The position numbers were made by a program, and so were the translations under genes. From Edaphochlamys debaryana (lineage: Eukaryota > Chlorophyta > Chlorophyceae > Chlamydomonadales), in NCBI GenBank assembly GCA_016858145.1, contig JAEHOE010000007.1, forward strand, positions 1,612,001-1,676,000: DNA of 64,000 nucleotides, in the 5' to 3' direction. Below are positions 1-11,946 of this stretch, in pieces (position 1 is the stretch's first letter; every line of letters starts with the position of its first letter). Under the pieces are notes generated by a model, which did not search any database, was not told where the DNA came from, and worked only from the letters and a program-made list of their open reading frames with translations.

Positions 1-2889
1 TCGGAGCCGGCTTTCTGGAGCCGCTGGTGGGTAGTGCACGGCGTGGGCGCAAGATCTCAAAATGGTGCAAAGGCGCATGTGCTGATCGCCGAACTCCGAA
101 CCACGGGTGCAGGGCTTCAACAGCCCCGCGCCCAGCAACCCCCCGCGAGGGGCGCCAGCCGTGGGCCTGCAGGTGGGTGGCCGTGGTGAGGGCGGGGCTC
201 CACCAGCAGGCTTCCTGCACGAGGCCTGTCGATGCCCGGCTCACCAACCCCCATCCACCAGCTGCTCCCACTCGTCTCCTTCGCTCCGCTCCGCCTGCAG
301 GGCGCCGTCAATGTGACCCCCGAGCGCCTGGTCCCCCTTGCCACCTACCTGGGCATCTCCTCCTCCTTCGTGGCGCAGGGGCTGCGGCCCGCCAGCAGCA
401 GCGGCTTCACGCTCACGGGCACGGAGCGGCTGCAGTACTGGTGAGCCTCACCCCCGAGGGGGGGATAGAGAATTAGGTCGGGGTTCGTTCTTGTGTGGGA
501 ACTTGCCAGATAGCCGTGCCGGCGGCCCCTGGTCCCCAAAGCTTCCTCGTTTTATGATCCAGTTGGTTCCGGGCCCCATTCTGGCCACGCTCCTCAGGAA
601 CACGCTCGACTACAAGGGCGCCCGGCTCTCCTTCGCGGATGGAGGCGGCGCGGATAATCTGGCCGTCGCACCCCTGCTCCGGCGGCGCGTGAAGCACGTG
701 GTGGTGGCTGTGGCCGCATGCACCTCGGCGGACGTGGCAGCCGCAGACTGGGCCGTGGGTGAGCCTGGCTCCAGCCGGGAGGGAGGCCGTACGTCCGTCG
801 ACCCGGGCAGAACGTGCGCCTTGACATGGGGCCCCTGGTCGATGAGGCCCTCCACATCATGCCTCCCAACCCCTGCCCTGTCCTCTGCTCCCCTGCCGTA
901 CAGCCCAGTACGACGTGGCGGGCCTTTTCGGTGCCGTACCGCTCAACGCCACGCAGTACGAGGGTTTCAAGGAGGGCATCACGGGCGTGCAGCCCGACGT
1001 GTGGAACAGGGCGCTCCAGGTGTGTACGGCAGGCTCGGCTGCCCACACAGCATGCCCATGCACGTGCTCTTGTGTCCATGCCACTCCGGGCGGTGACGCG
1101 CCATCCTCTCTCTCTCTCTGCCGCCTGCCCGGCATTCCGCCACGTGTGTCCCTCCCTGACTTGTGCCTGCCCTTGCAACCCGCTCAGGTGTTCCCACGAG
1201 AGGGCTTCGATGAGCTCTACGCGGCCCTCCAGGAGCGCCTGCGTGAAGGGCGGCCCGCGGTGCACCGCGCCTCTTACACAGTGCTCGACAACCCAGGGCA
1301 GGCCATCCAGGGAGGGTGGAGCGTGGACGTGCTGTGGGTCATTAACATGAAGGTGGGTCCGTTGTTAGGGGCCGTGCCTGGCGGGTTTGTTCAGGATGGC
1401 CGTAGTGGGCTCGGATGACATGGGACAGGATCACCAGGCCCGCTCGGCCTTACCTGCTTGGCCTTGCATGACCGGTTGCCCTCATCTTGCATGCAGGTGG
1501 ATGCGTGGGAGGAGCAGCTGCCGGACGACACACGGGACTTCCTGAAGCACGTGCGCAACGAAGCGGGCAGGTGGGCGAGGGCGGGCAGCGGGGACCACTT
1601 GTTCTGGGCGCAGCGCCTGGGGACCTGCCGTACGCGCCGCCAGGGCCGCCCCCACTGACCCCCTCTCCCGCTGACCCCACCCCCTGCCACCCGCAGCGAC
1701 ATGCGGCACTACCCCTACATCAACCTGTACAACACCTACTACTCCAGGTTCGTGAGCAGCCCGGGGTACGGGGCCCCAGCGCCGCTGGGCTTGTGCCCAA
1801 ACAGCACCAGGCACCTTCTCGGCTCCCACGCACGCACCTACCCTGACGCCGCCGGCCCCAACCCGCGCCCTGCCTTCCTTCTTCCCCTCGCTCACTCTGC
1901 CCTGCCCTCTCAGGGAGCTGGTGACGCTCATGAGCCAGCAGGCCTCGTGGACCACCCTACAGGCCGCTCCAGAGCTGAGGGACATGCTGGCGCAGGCGGC
2001 CGCGGACACACCCAAGAGCCCAAGCCCAAGCGGAACTGCTGCTGCTGGTGACGCTGCCGGAGCGGCTCGGGTAGCCCCAGCAGAGGGAGGGGATGGCAGC
2101 GCCGCCGCACCAGCCGCAACCGCCACGGCTGCACCGGCGGAGGCGACGAGCGCGAGTGGCAGTGGGCCTGCTGGCGGCATGGAGCCCTCGGAGGACGGCA
2201 GCACTGCCACCGCCATGTCCATGCCGCCGCCGTCAGCACCCGAGGCAACGTCGAGCGCTGGTGCCGCCAAGGTTGACGCACCTGATAGCAGCACCGTTGA
2301 GGGTGCTGGCGCTGGCGCTGGAGCTGGCGCTGCCACTACGGCTGGCGGGGCCAATGGCGCTGGCGTTGGCGCCGTCGCTGCTCTCCTGACCGCCACCACT
2401 CCTGCCATTGAGCCGGACGTCGCGGCCGTCACGGAGGCAGCAGCGCAGCGCCCCCTGCCTACTGCTGCGGGCCTGGAGGCGTTCTTGCGGCAGCCCACGG
2501 CCCTGCAGCTGGCAGGGGCGCTGCCGCCGCCACCTCGGGACACGCAGGAAGGGACCGGGACTGCCGAGGGCGTTGACGCCTCCGCCGCCGGCCTCCCAGC
2601 CGCTGCCCGCAAGCCGGAAGTGTCGTACATCATCATGAACCTAGTGGACAAGGGCGCGAGGACGGAAAGGAATGGAGCCGGCGGCAGCGGCAGCACGCCT
2701 GTACACATTGTTGGGCCTGACGTAACTGATGCTCTGGCGGCAACGGCCGCGGCGGCCACCGGCCAGACCGGGGCCGCTGGGGCACGGGGCGGGGCAGTAC
2801 GGGGTAGGGCTGGGGCGTGGGGAAGGGGCCTGGTGGCAGCGGTGATGGCACATTGCCTTCGCAGGCTAGCGCTTGGGCTCAACGCGTGA
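1..2889 (+). CDS. patatin/cPLA2-like acyl hydrolase, 3' part (5' end outside window)
   Basis: Predicted exons are <1-26, 113-172, 301-440, 598-758, 904-1019, 1188-1352, 1497-1570, 1697-1747 and 1914-2889, all with GT-AG borders and continuous phase; about 588 residues are visible. The exon at 598-758 encodes FADGGGADNLAVAPLLRRRV, which matches the DGG/DG[GA] block of patatin and cPLA2-type lipases, where the Asp completes the Ser-Asp dyad. The GxSxG serine elbow would lie upstream of the window, so catalysis cannot be verified. After the folded part (to YNTYYSRELVTLMSQQ) the last exon is Ala/Gly/Ser-rich and probably disordered, apart from a short KPEVSYIIMNLV patch. A 68-nt alternative intron (2797-2864) would instead end the protein at 2978. 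Family assignment rests on one motif block plus general resemblance, so the exact lipase subfamily is open. Confidence 0.68.
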
Positions 2890-3861
2890 GGATGCAGGTT
2901 CGACAGGCCTATCGAGGCCCCTGGGGGAGGGGGAAAGCGGGGACCTTGGTGGGTTTGGGGGGCAAGCAAGGGGCATAGTGCTTGATAGATTATACTTATG
3001 ACTCGTAGGCACGCGCACATCGCAGGCCGCTATCAGTTCGAGGGGTACTGCCGGGTCACTTAGTGCAGAGACTTTCTGGATTGGGAAGCGGCGGGTTAGG
3101 GTAGAGGTAGAGGACCATGGGGTGGCTTGGGGCGGGTGGGGTGGGGGCTAACAATGCACACTGCGCTCATTGCGCTCGAATGGATATTGGATACTAATAC
3201 CGCTACTACCGTATATGGCTTGGGCTTGAGAGCATGATACTCGTATAGACACCGGCATCCGTACTCGAATTAGGTAAAGACAGGGCACTCTTAGTCGTGG
3301 GCGCAAGCTTCTCCTTGTCGATGATGTATGCCCCCGTTGGGGGGTGCACTTGTCAGGGGGGTTTCCCGCTAGGACGCTTGAGCTGTTGCTGTCGGCTTGA
3401 TCCAATCTCCTGCTTTGTATGTTTAGTCTTCAGATGTTCAAGTTGTCCGCAGGTCATATAGTACTGGCGCTCGTCCCGAGCTTGGCACCGAATGTGGGGG
3501 CCGGCGCGCGTGAATGGGCAAGCGTTCTTAGTGCCTGATGACGTCGTCCTGCACCGCTGTAACTTGATGCACGCACACAAGAACATTTGCAGATGATTAT
3601 CTGCGGTCACCCTCAGGCCGGGAAGTTGACGCGCTCCGAGGGCCCCCGCGAAGCGAGGGTGCGGCGGTTCGTGCCGGCCTGTGCCGACGCGTCGGTCGGC
3701 CACTACACCCACTGCCGCATACACCCCAGAGCTGTTTCCTCATGCTGAAACACTCCAAAGACATCTGAGTCCCGTCTTAGCCTGCTTTGCAGCCTTCTGT
3801 CTCCCGCTGTCGGTGGCCCGTGCCTCACGCAGATCCTTACCAGTACTAAATGTAGCCTGCC
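2890..3861. other. intergenic: lipase 3' UTR and promoter of the XEG113-like gene
   Basis: No reading frame with splice logic was seen on either strand. The interval is noticeably less GC-rich than its flanks (for example 3160-3300 and 3400-3480), as expected for UTR and promoter sequence. It must hold the 3' UTR of the upstream lipase-like gene and the 5' UTR of the following gene. I see no repeat or RNA gene in it. Confidence 0.5.
3558..3562 (+). promoter_or_regulatory. candidate TGTAA poly(A) signal for the lipase-like gene
   Basis: TGTAA is the usual volvocine algal poly(A) signal. This copy lies about 670 nt after the stop codon, and it is the only one noticed on the plus strand in the gap. 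Confidence 0.3.
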
Positions 3862-6800
3862 ATGTTGGTCTTAGCGATCCTTGCGACCCTAGCAGCGACG
3901 TGTGGTGGACGCGCGAGTTCTGCGGCGGGAACTCTACCGGGATGGTTCACAGGCTCTGCGACAGCTGAGCTAGAGACCAGCTCTCACAGCCCTGCGATCG
4001 GGTTACAAAACGACGGGCGGTCGCTGCGAGCTGCACACTGCGGACCGCTGACAAAGGAATTGGTGCTGGGCGTCGCGAAGCAGGGCACGGTCCTGCTATC
4101 TGGTACGCGCGAGCGCAAAACCAGCTCTCGGGGCTCGTGTGGGAATCGTGCTGTTGCAAGGAGCCGTCCCATACAGGGCCTCGGGGTACCTACTGCCCCG
4201 CCTCCCCTCCGCTGCCCGTCCCGACACTACCCCCGCGCGGGCGCCGACCCACACCGCCCGCCTGGCTCGCAGCTGTGGATACGCTCGTCTGGAAGAGCTT
4301 CGGCCCCAGCTACCTAGAGAATGTCCAGTCGGCGGGCATCACCTACTGGCTCATTGCGGCGCTGGACCCAGCCACTTCGATCGCTTTAGCCGAAGCGGGC
4401 GCTGCGGCCCACTGCTTCAATGCGCCCTGGGACAAGATGCCTAAACGCGACAAAGCGGGTGGGGTCTCCGGGGTGTGGCCTAGGGGCTCACTACTGGGTC
4501 AGGCTTACCTCCGGGCAGGGCGCCTGAAAGGGGGGCGGTCGCGAGGGTAGCCCAGGGCACGGAGGGCGGGGGGGCGCAGCTTGCTGGTAGGGTGCGGCCG
4601 ACATCCGCCCCCCGCCCCCGCTTCACCTTACGCAGCGGGCTCCTACAAGTGGGGCAGCAGCCACTGGAAAGACACCACCTGGAACAAGGTGGGCTGGCGG
4701 CCGCTGTGCAGCCCTACCGGTGGGCATGGGCCTGCGCTCAGGCGCGCGCAGGCCTTCGGGGCCCAATGTACGCGAGGTGCATGCGGCTTATGCTCGGGAC
4801 AGACTAGGCAAGGCGGTGATCAGCTCAAGTGTGCAGCGGGGCCGAGGTCGGGAACTCTGATGGGCCGGGTTCAGGCGCTTGTTGGTGTGGTGTACGGTAC
4901 CGGCATTAACACGTGAGGCTCGACAGATCTCTGCTCGTGCCCCTGCCCCTGCCACGTCAGGTGCACATCGCCAAGGCTGTGTACGAGTACGGCGTGCACA
5001 TCATCCACAGGTGCCTGGGTGTGGCACTGTCTGGGGGTGGGGCTGGTGCTGGAGGTGGCGGGGCGAGGCTGGCATGGCACACGACCGGTGCGGTAGTGCT
5101 CCGCGGATGGCCTCGGGGCCTGGCTGCATGGGTCCGCGGGGGAGACCCTCTTGGACTGCGCCCGTTCCCCGGCGACCGTCCCAGCCGATGCGTTGGCGCT
5201 TGGCGGAGGGCCTCATCGCTCGGCACATGGGCACGCGGGGGCGCTCCGCACGTAGGGCCCCCGGTCCACTGTGCCTCACCCAGCCCCTTGACCCGCCCTC
5301 GCCGGCAGTGACACGGACGTCACGTGGTTCAACGACCCGCTGCCGTACTTCCACGGGGAGCAGTGGAGCAAGGTACGGGGCGGGCGGAGGTTGGCCGGGA
5401 CAGGGAAGCCTGTTCAGACGGGAGCCCAGGCTCGCCTGCTCCCTGCGGCCATCGGTGCCATAAGCGCACCCTCCCCCACAGTGCCACTCAACCGTCAAGC
5501 GCCAGCCGCAGACGTGCCTACCGCAACCTTGGAGAACGAACGCCCAATCCTTAGGCCCTCGCCCCGCGCAAAAAGCCCGTGTCAGCCGTCCCCGTCATCC
5601 CTTTGCCACCCCTGCCCCCAGGTGCACGTGGCTATGGCTACTGACGCGCTGCTGACGCAGAATCCCGTGGGGGACGTGGGCCCCGAGCTGGGCACCAGCC
5701 CCCACTGGAACATCAACACGGGTGAGGGGCAGTGCAGGGGACGGGAGGCAACACCCTGTGCTGATGAGCTCTAGCACAGCGGCCCGGGGCCCGCTGCCCT
5801 CCTCCCAAGGTGGGCCGCCCTCTCAGCTCCCGCCCCAGCGTGGCGACCCCGTCCGGCTGGGAAACCGCGCCGCCCTTCGTGCCCTCGGCCTTGCGCAGCG
5901 CGGCTTCACTGCCCCTCTCTCACATGTCACACTTCGCTCCCCTCCCGCCCCGGCCCCGCCCCCAGGCATCTACTTCTTCCGGCAGTGGCCGGGGGGGCTG
6001 GACTTCTACAATGCCTGGCTGGGCTGGGAGCCGCGGAACGTGGGACACGACCAGGTGGGGCGGGGGGGTAGCATGGGGCAGACGGAAGGGGAAGGCGCAC
6101 GCGTTAGCAGCGTGAACGTCTCCACAGGAAGCAAGGAGCAGCGGGTTCTGGCAATGGGGCGGACCGGATCCCACGTCGTGTTTAGCCGGCAGGTCCCCGT
6201 ACTACCACCCCTTGCTCCTCGTCCCCCACGCCCTAACCCCCAACCCCCCAAACACTCTCTCCCCTCTCACCCCCAGGACGGCTTCAACTACCTGGTGCGG
6301 GGGCAGTGGTTCCACGGCGACAGGGACATGCCCACCGCCGTGCTGCCCGCGGGCACGCCCTGGGACAACCGTTACTTCTGGGCCGCCTTCTCCAACACCA
6401 CCGCCATCTCCTTCCTGCCGGCGTCCTCCTTCGGCAACGCATACACCTATGTCAACGCGCGGCTGTACGAGGTGCGTGTGTAGGCTGCAGCGTGGGCGGC
6501 GAGGGCAGCGCCGGGTGCTTCTGCCGTGGAGGGTAGCACAAGTGAGGGGCGGCCGCGGCTCGTTCTGCACGCTTGGGGCGTGCGGCTGGGGCTTGCAAAC
6601 CCCGGCGCTCCGCCCTTCACCCGGTCCCCCCTCTCCCGCGCCCGCTGCCGAGCGCAGAAGCTCAAGCACCCCCTGTACGAGGTGCACTGGGTGTGGGGCG
6701 GCAAGACCATCGAGTCCAAGCGCCAGAACATGCGGGACGCCATGAAGTTCCACGACCCGCCCGTGAGCGCCTCCGTGCATGCGGGGGCTCGGGCTCGGGC

Positions 6801-9423
6801 TCGCGGTCGGGACTCGGTTCTTTCCTCCACGTCAAGTCGTCTGTGCCGGTAGTAGAAGAGCCCAGAAGCGGACTTCTTGAGGTTCCCATCCTGGCCCCAA
6901 TCCCTGCGCTGCCCCCCCCCCCCAATCCTGTCGCGGCCCCCAGGAGTACTACACGGAGCCCAACCTCATCTCATTCGACCTGGAGCACATGCAGGTGTGC
7001 ACCGGGGGCAGCGCCTTATCCCAGTGGTGCGCACCGAGGGCAGCGCAGTCCTCGGGCGGCACCAAACGCAGCGGGGGCTGGGCACACGCAGCTCCGCAGC
7101 TTGGCTGCACACCACGGACCACCGCCACCTGTGTTGCTGCCGACCACCACACGGTCCCCCGACCCCTCACCCCCCCCCACACGCCCCAGCCCCCCGACGG
7201 CTACAATAGCTGGCCCGAGCCCCAGACGGAGCGCATGGTGCGGTTCCACGTGGAGGCCACCAACCGGCAGCTGGCGCAGGCCTACTGGGCCTTCGCGGCC
7301 GCCCTGGTCGCCAACCGCACCCTGGTCATGCCCAAGGTGCGGAGGAGCCGGCGGGGGGAGCGGGGGGCTGCTGGGGAGGAGAGGAGGTGATGGAGGAAGC
7401 ATACGCCGCGTACGGCTACGCGAGCTGGGCAGAGCGGGCGGGGTGCGTCCTGCCAAAGAGGGTGCGCAGTAGGTTTTGGAGGGGTGCGCGATTTGGGCGG
7501 TGGCGCTGTGCCAAGTCCGAGGCCCTCCGCCCGCTGCCCGCTGCGCTCTGCCCCGCTCCGCAGTTCCTGTGCTACTGCTCCAAGAACTGGTACCAGACGC
7601 ACGCCTGCCGCGTCAACAACGAGCCCGCCACAACGGTGAGCCCCCGCAGGCGGCAGGCGGCGCTGCCCTTTGGCTCTCGCCCCTTTCCTTCGCCCACCCC
7701 CCTCCCCGCCCCTTTGCCCGACCCACCTCCTCCCACCCCACGCCCTTCCCTCCCCCTCCTCCCTCCTTACCCACCCTCCTTGTCCACCCTCCTCCGTCCT
7801 CCCTCCTCCCTTCATCCGTGCCCCGCAGTTCCCGTTCGTGTGCGCTCTGAGCCAGGTGATGAAGGTCAAGGCGCTGGAGCAGGGCCTGGGCCTGCCGGGG
7901 TCCACGGACTACTCGGGCCACCGCGTGTTCATCCGGGAGTACTCGTACCTAGACAACCCCAAGGTGCCGACGCGGCTCAAGGTGAGCTCGGTTTGCTAAA
8001 GGCAGGGCATGGCGGGGCTGCAGGCGAGGGTTGCGGTTGCATGCCAGAGCAGCGTGCGCACGTGCGTTGCTGCGTCCTGCCTGGGCGGCGACACGGCAAA
8101 GGAGTCGAGGGCATGGCTGGTCGCAAGGGCAAGGAGCCTGGCCTGCGTCCAGCTGTACCGCTACGGTACCGGTAACCCTGCGCGTTCCCTGCCGCCTCGC
8201 GCCCTCCTCTCGCTGTCGCCCTCGAACCGTACGGCATAACCCCCCATCCCCCATGGCCCCCACCCATGTGGCGCGTGCGCCCCTCCGCCCCGCAGCAAAG
8301 CCTGTTGGAGGTGGTGACCCTAGAGCCCCGGCCCGCGTTCGTCCACGACCCCGCGCAGCTCATACGCAAGATCGGGCCCTCGCCGCGCGGCTACGGCTCG
8401 CAGGTGGTCGTCCATGCGCCCCTCTCCGACGGTGCGTGCGGTGGGCAGCGCATTGCCGGGGAGCGAGGGGTAGGCTAGGCAGAATCGCTGGCAGCACCCT
8501 TGGCGCTGGATGCGCGTACGCTAATGATCCTTGGTGCCTCACGCCTTCACCGGTACGGCAGTCGTCGGCTGAGCCACCGCTACCCTCGCCGCCCCCGTCT
8601 GCCGCCGATCATCAGCCAGCCTGGCCTCCACTCGACAGCAGCTCACACCGCACCCCTGTCGAACCCTGCGCTCTCGCCGGGACCATGCCTCCACTGCCCT
8701 CTCCAACCTCCACCCACCCTCCCCTCTCCCCACATCCCACACCCCCCCAGTCGAGCTGCGCGCGCTCTTCACGCTGGCGCCCTTCCGCGAGGCGCGGGTG
8801 GTCCACATCGCCCAGCCGCACAAGCTGTTCAAGGGCTTCACGAGGCCCGAGACGCAGGTGCGCAGCGGCTCGGGGCGCTGCCTTGGCACGCAGACCACAT
8901 GCCCCTGCGTTACCGGGTTGTATCATTGGGCGAATAAACAGAGGCCCGCTGACATGGAGGGGTGCACTGTTGGAGGGGTGCTGCGACGCAGCTGTGGTGC
9001 GGTGCCCTGTGCTGTGTGCTCATCGGCGCCTGCCCCGCCAACCGGCTGTTTGTCTTGCGCCCCCCTGCAGGCCCAGTTCGATGAGGAGATCCAGAAGAAG
9101 GCCGCATACTGGTGCTGCCGTACACCCGTGGACATGAAGGTACGGCGGGCTGCTCGACCCCTGACCCAATCTTCCTCACCTCCCTCCAACCACCCGCAAC
9201 CCGCCTCCAAACTCCTCGACCCCCACCCCCTCCACACACCCCTCCCCACCCGCCCACCCCCCACCCCACCCCCCCGCAGGCCATGAACGCCAGCGACCGC
9301 ATGCAGCTGTCGCTGCTGCCGCCCGAGCGCCACGGCGCCCTGCCCCGCCTGGGCCCCGACTCGCACGCGCAATACCTGCAGGACCTGGGGCCCGTGGTGC
9401 CGCGCACGGAGCCGGTCATGTGA
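3862..9423 (+). CDS. XEG113: XEG113-like arabinosyltransferase (GT77, Nucleotid_trans domain)
   Basis: Seventeen exons: 3862-4102, 4273-4458, 4636-4688, 4961-5010, 5309-5372, 5622-5721, 5966-6054, 6277-6471, 6658-6762, 6944-6994, 7190-7336, 7564-7635, 7829-7981, 8296-8431, 8751-8857, 9071-9139 and 9280-9423, giving 653 residues. Arabidopsis XEG113 is about 640. The N terminus (MLVLAILATLAATC) looks like a signal or anchor, fitting a Golgi type II enzyme. The protein then shows VAKQGTVLL, the nucleotide-sugar DxD motif as SDTDVTWFNDPLPY (about residues 177-190), WNINTGIYFF, ISFLPASSFGNAYTYVNARL and HDPPEYYTEP, in the same order as XEG113. The C-terminal half keeps ANRTLVMPKF and IREYSYLDNP. 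In plants XEG113 extends arabinose chains on hydroxyproline of extensins, and volvocine walls are hydroxyproline-rich glycoproteins, so a wall-glycoprotein role is inferred. The start codon is the first ATG that gives a hydrophobic leader; an upstream exon cannot be excluded. Confidence 0.87.
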
Positions 9424-10483
9424 GGCACGTGCAGCAGCAGCAGGGGGATGAGGGCTTGATGAGGGCGCGTGGGTGGTCGGGTGGCTAGTGTGAAGTGAGT
9501 GTGTCAAGGAGCGAGGGGCGATGAGGGAAGGGTAGCCTGGGCGGTGGGCGGAGGGTGCTGGCGGATGGATGGTCAGGGAGCTGAGGGGCCGTCTGCCGCT
9601 GAGGCAGCGGTCGTTGGTGCAGCGGTTCAGGGCTGTCACGGCATGCCGATACTGGTAACATGCATGCGCATTACTAGCTGACAAGAATGCGGAGCATGAG
9701 GAGAGAGCAGGGGCTATCAATCCGAGCATAAGCAGACTGGTCGAATTAAGTTAACCTTGCCTCCTGCTTGCCCTCGGCAGCCCCTCCGTCATGACACCCA
9801 TTCCGCCGCCCTGCAGCAGCCTGTCTAACGCGGACCGAGAGCAGCAGCTGCACATGAGCTTGCAAAGCCCATGCTTAACAACGCATATCCTCCCAATCAC
9901 GCTCCTCTAACTCACTTGTCTCTCAGACACGCTCCAATGCTTGCCCCCCAACAGTACACAAAGTTGCAGTGCAGAGGTCCTACCCGCTCATCCCCATCGT
10001 CCACAGCCCTCCCAGCCGCGCCTTCTTGCTCCTGTGCGGCGGCCTACCAGCCTGGGCCAACCAAGCCCACATGCTCCTTGCCCCGCCCAGGGCTTAAATC
10101 CACCCGCCATGGACACGATCCCCGTGTCCTCCGCAGCTCTGCTAACGGTCCAGCAGCTGCCGGCTGCCGGAACGTCCACTGAAGTCCATGACACGGAGCC
10201 TCCAGCGCTGGGCGGGGGGCCGGGGGCGCTGTACGCGGCCGCCCTCCTCCTGAGCCAGGAACGGGGGCCATGCTGTGCCGCTGCGCCCCTCCATGCCCCG
10301 ACGTCAAACCTCCAGCGTCTCATGCCTACCCGCCTCTTCCGCCAGCCTGCAACCCGGCCCCTCGCTCCCCTCCTGCTAGTCCGGGAAGCAGCTCCCTAGT
10401 GCAGTGTGGTCAACAGTCCTGCCAGCAATGGTCAATCAGTCGCTCTCCATGGTTCTGCATCTGCAGTTCTACGTCCCGCTCAT
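9424..10483. other. convergent intergenic region (3' UTRs of XEG113-like gene and IMP3)
   Basis: The interval lies between two genes that point toward each other, so it should hold both 3' UTRs. I found no TGTAA on the relevant strands, no conserved reading frame and no repeat. Short ORFs here have neither plausible splice borders nor recognisable composition. Confidence 0.5.
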
Positions 10484-11611
10484 CTACATGAGCAGGTCGA
10501 AGTCGTCCAGCTTGTCGTTGTACTTGAGCACCTTGCGCTTCACCTTGCTCGTGTCCACCCACGTGACGAAGTCCTCCATGTTCCGCGTCACGTGGTAGGC
10601 GGGGTCGGTCACGGTGGTGGGGCCCACACGCACGTGGCCCTGGGAGTGGGCGGCGCACACAGGGGGCAGGGCGTGGGAGGGCGAGAAGGGAGGCGGCACG
10701 CCTAGCCATCCCTGCCTTGCCGCTACCCGTGAACTCCTGTCGGAGGATTCGTGCAGCGTGACGGCCCCAGACTTTCCGCCTTCGTGACACCCTAAAAGCG
10801 CCGCAGTGCCACCGGAACAGCAGCATGCCCAGGAACACCATGGGCTGCTCGCGTCTGCTCAGCGCGTCAGCACTGGCCCCGCTCTCCCAGCTTGCCGTGT
10901 CCTGCAACCTCGCCACACCTGCTCAACGAACGTGGCGGCCTCCCGCAGCGTCTCCGCCATCTTGAGCCGCACCATGACCACCGCCAGCCGCCGCCGGCAG
11001 AAGGAGGCCGTGGCCAGCTTGTCGCACTGCACCAGGCTCTTCTTGGTGGGGATGACCCCCATGTTGTGCAGCCTGCCGAGAGGAGAGAGGCAGGGGGTTA
11101 GGGAGGGACAGCGAGGAGTGTGGCAAGGGGACGAGGTACGGCCCGTTGAGGCCGTGGGAGGGGAGCTGGATGCCGAGGCGGACTTGCGCGGGGTGGAGCG
11201 AGGGAGAGGGGTATCCCTGGGCACGCGACCTACTTCTCGAGCAGCTGGTCGGTGAGCTCTATCCGGGTGGGGTCTTTGGGGTCCAGCTGTTTGATGAGGC
11301 TGGTCATCTTTGTTATCATGCCGCAAATCTTGTTGTATTTCTTGTAGTCGTCGCGGTCCTGGATGTGGTATCGCCGCATCACCTGCGTCGCGCGCCCAGC
11401 GGCGGCAGGCCAGTGTTTCAGCTCCTCACGGCTATTACCCCGCTAGCCCCCTGGCAAGGCAGTGGCCTGGCGACGCGCGAGCGCCCGGCCGCCAGATGCT
11501 TCCGCCAAGTCGCCTCCACACCTGCAGCTCCCGCACGTTGTCGTCGCTCTTCCATCGTAGGAAGTCAACCTTCTTCAACAGCTTCTTTTCGTGGTGTTTG
11601 AGTTGACGCAT
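10484..11611 (-). CDS. IMP3: U3 snoRNP protein IMP3 (18S rRNA processing)
   Basis: Four exons on the minus strand: 11522-11611, 11234-11382, 10919-11072 and 10484-10639, encoding 182 residues (human IMP3 has 184). The protein begins [20 protein letters not shown] and continues with [33 protein letters not shown] and an S4-type RNA-binding segment (about residues 100-165), ending [15 protein letters not shown] then [12 protein letters not shown]. This collinear match leaves little doubt. IMP3 acts in the nucleolus with Mpp10 and IMP4, and promotes pairing of U3 snoRNA with the pre-rRNA in the SSU processome. Intron phases are consistent throughout. Its start is only 335 bp from the divergently oriented rhodanese gene, so the two probably share a promoter. 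Confidence 0.96.
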
Positions 11612-11946
11612 TCTTTCCTCCCTGTTTTGCTACGAGGGGTTGTTACTTGGCCAGTGTGCGGTGCGCTAGGAAAATTACGCGGTGAGCACGCTAATAAGCA
11701 ATGTCTCGATCCCCAGCACAGAAAGCCCTGAAGCGAGTCTAATCGTCGCTCGCCGAACCAGCGTATCTGCGGCTCCTGTCTGGCAATACAGGCTCTATTT
11801 TGTCTCGAGTATTTGCCGCATCAACGACTGCGGGAATTGAGAGGGTCGAAAGTCGGGGCGCGATCGCGGTGCAAGCTTGCCCTTTTCCGGAAGCCCCGCC
11901 CTCTTCTTGGCATACCGACCACACCACCGCTACACAGTTGACAGAG
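11612..11946. promoter_or_regulatory. bidirectional promoter between IMP3 and the plastid rhodanese gene
   Basis: Two start codons point away from each other across 335 bp, which must carry both 5' UTRs and both promoters. The sequence is AT-richer near 11620-11710 than the adjacent exons. An in-frame ATG at 11800 could extend the rhodanese N terminus, but it would bury the transit-like sequence. No specific element was recognised. Confidence 0.5.

Noticed and set aside
1482..3020. 512-codon minus-strand ORF
   Set aside because: It lies opposite the lipase-like exons, is Ala/Pro-rich, and contains no conserved motif or splice structure.
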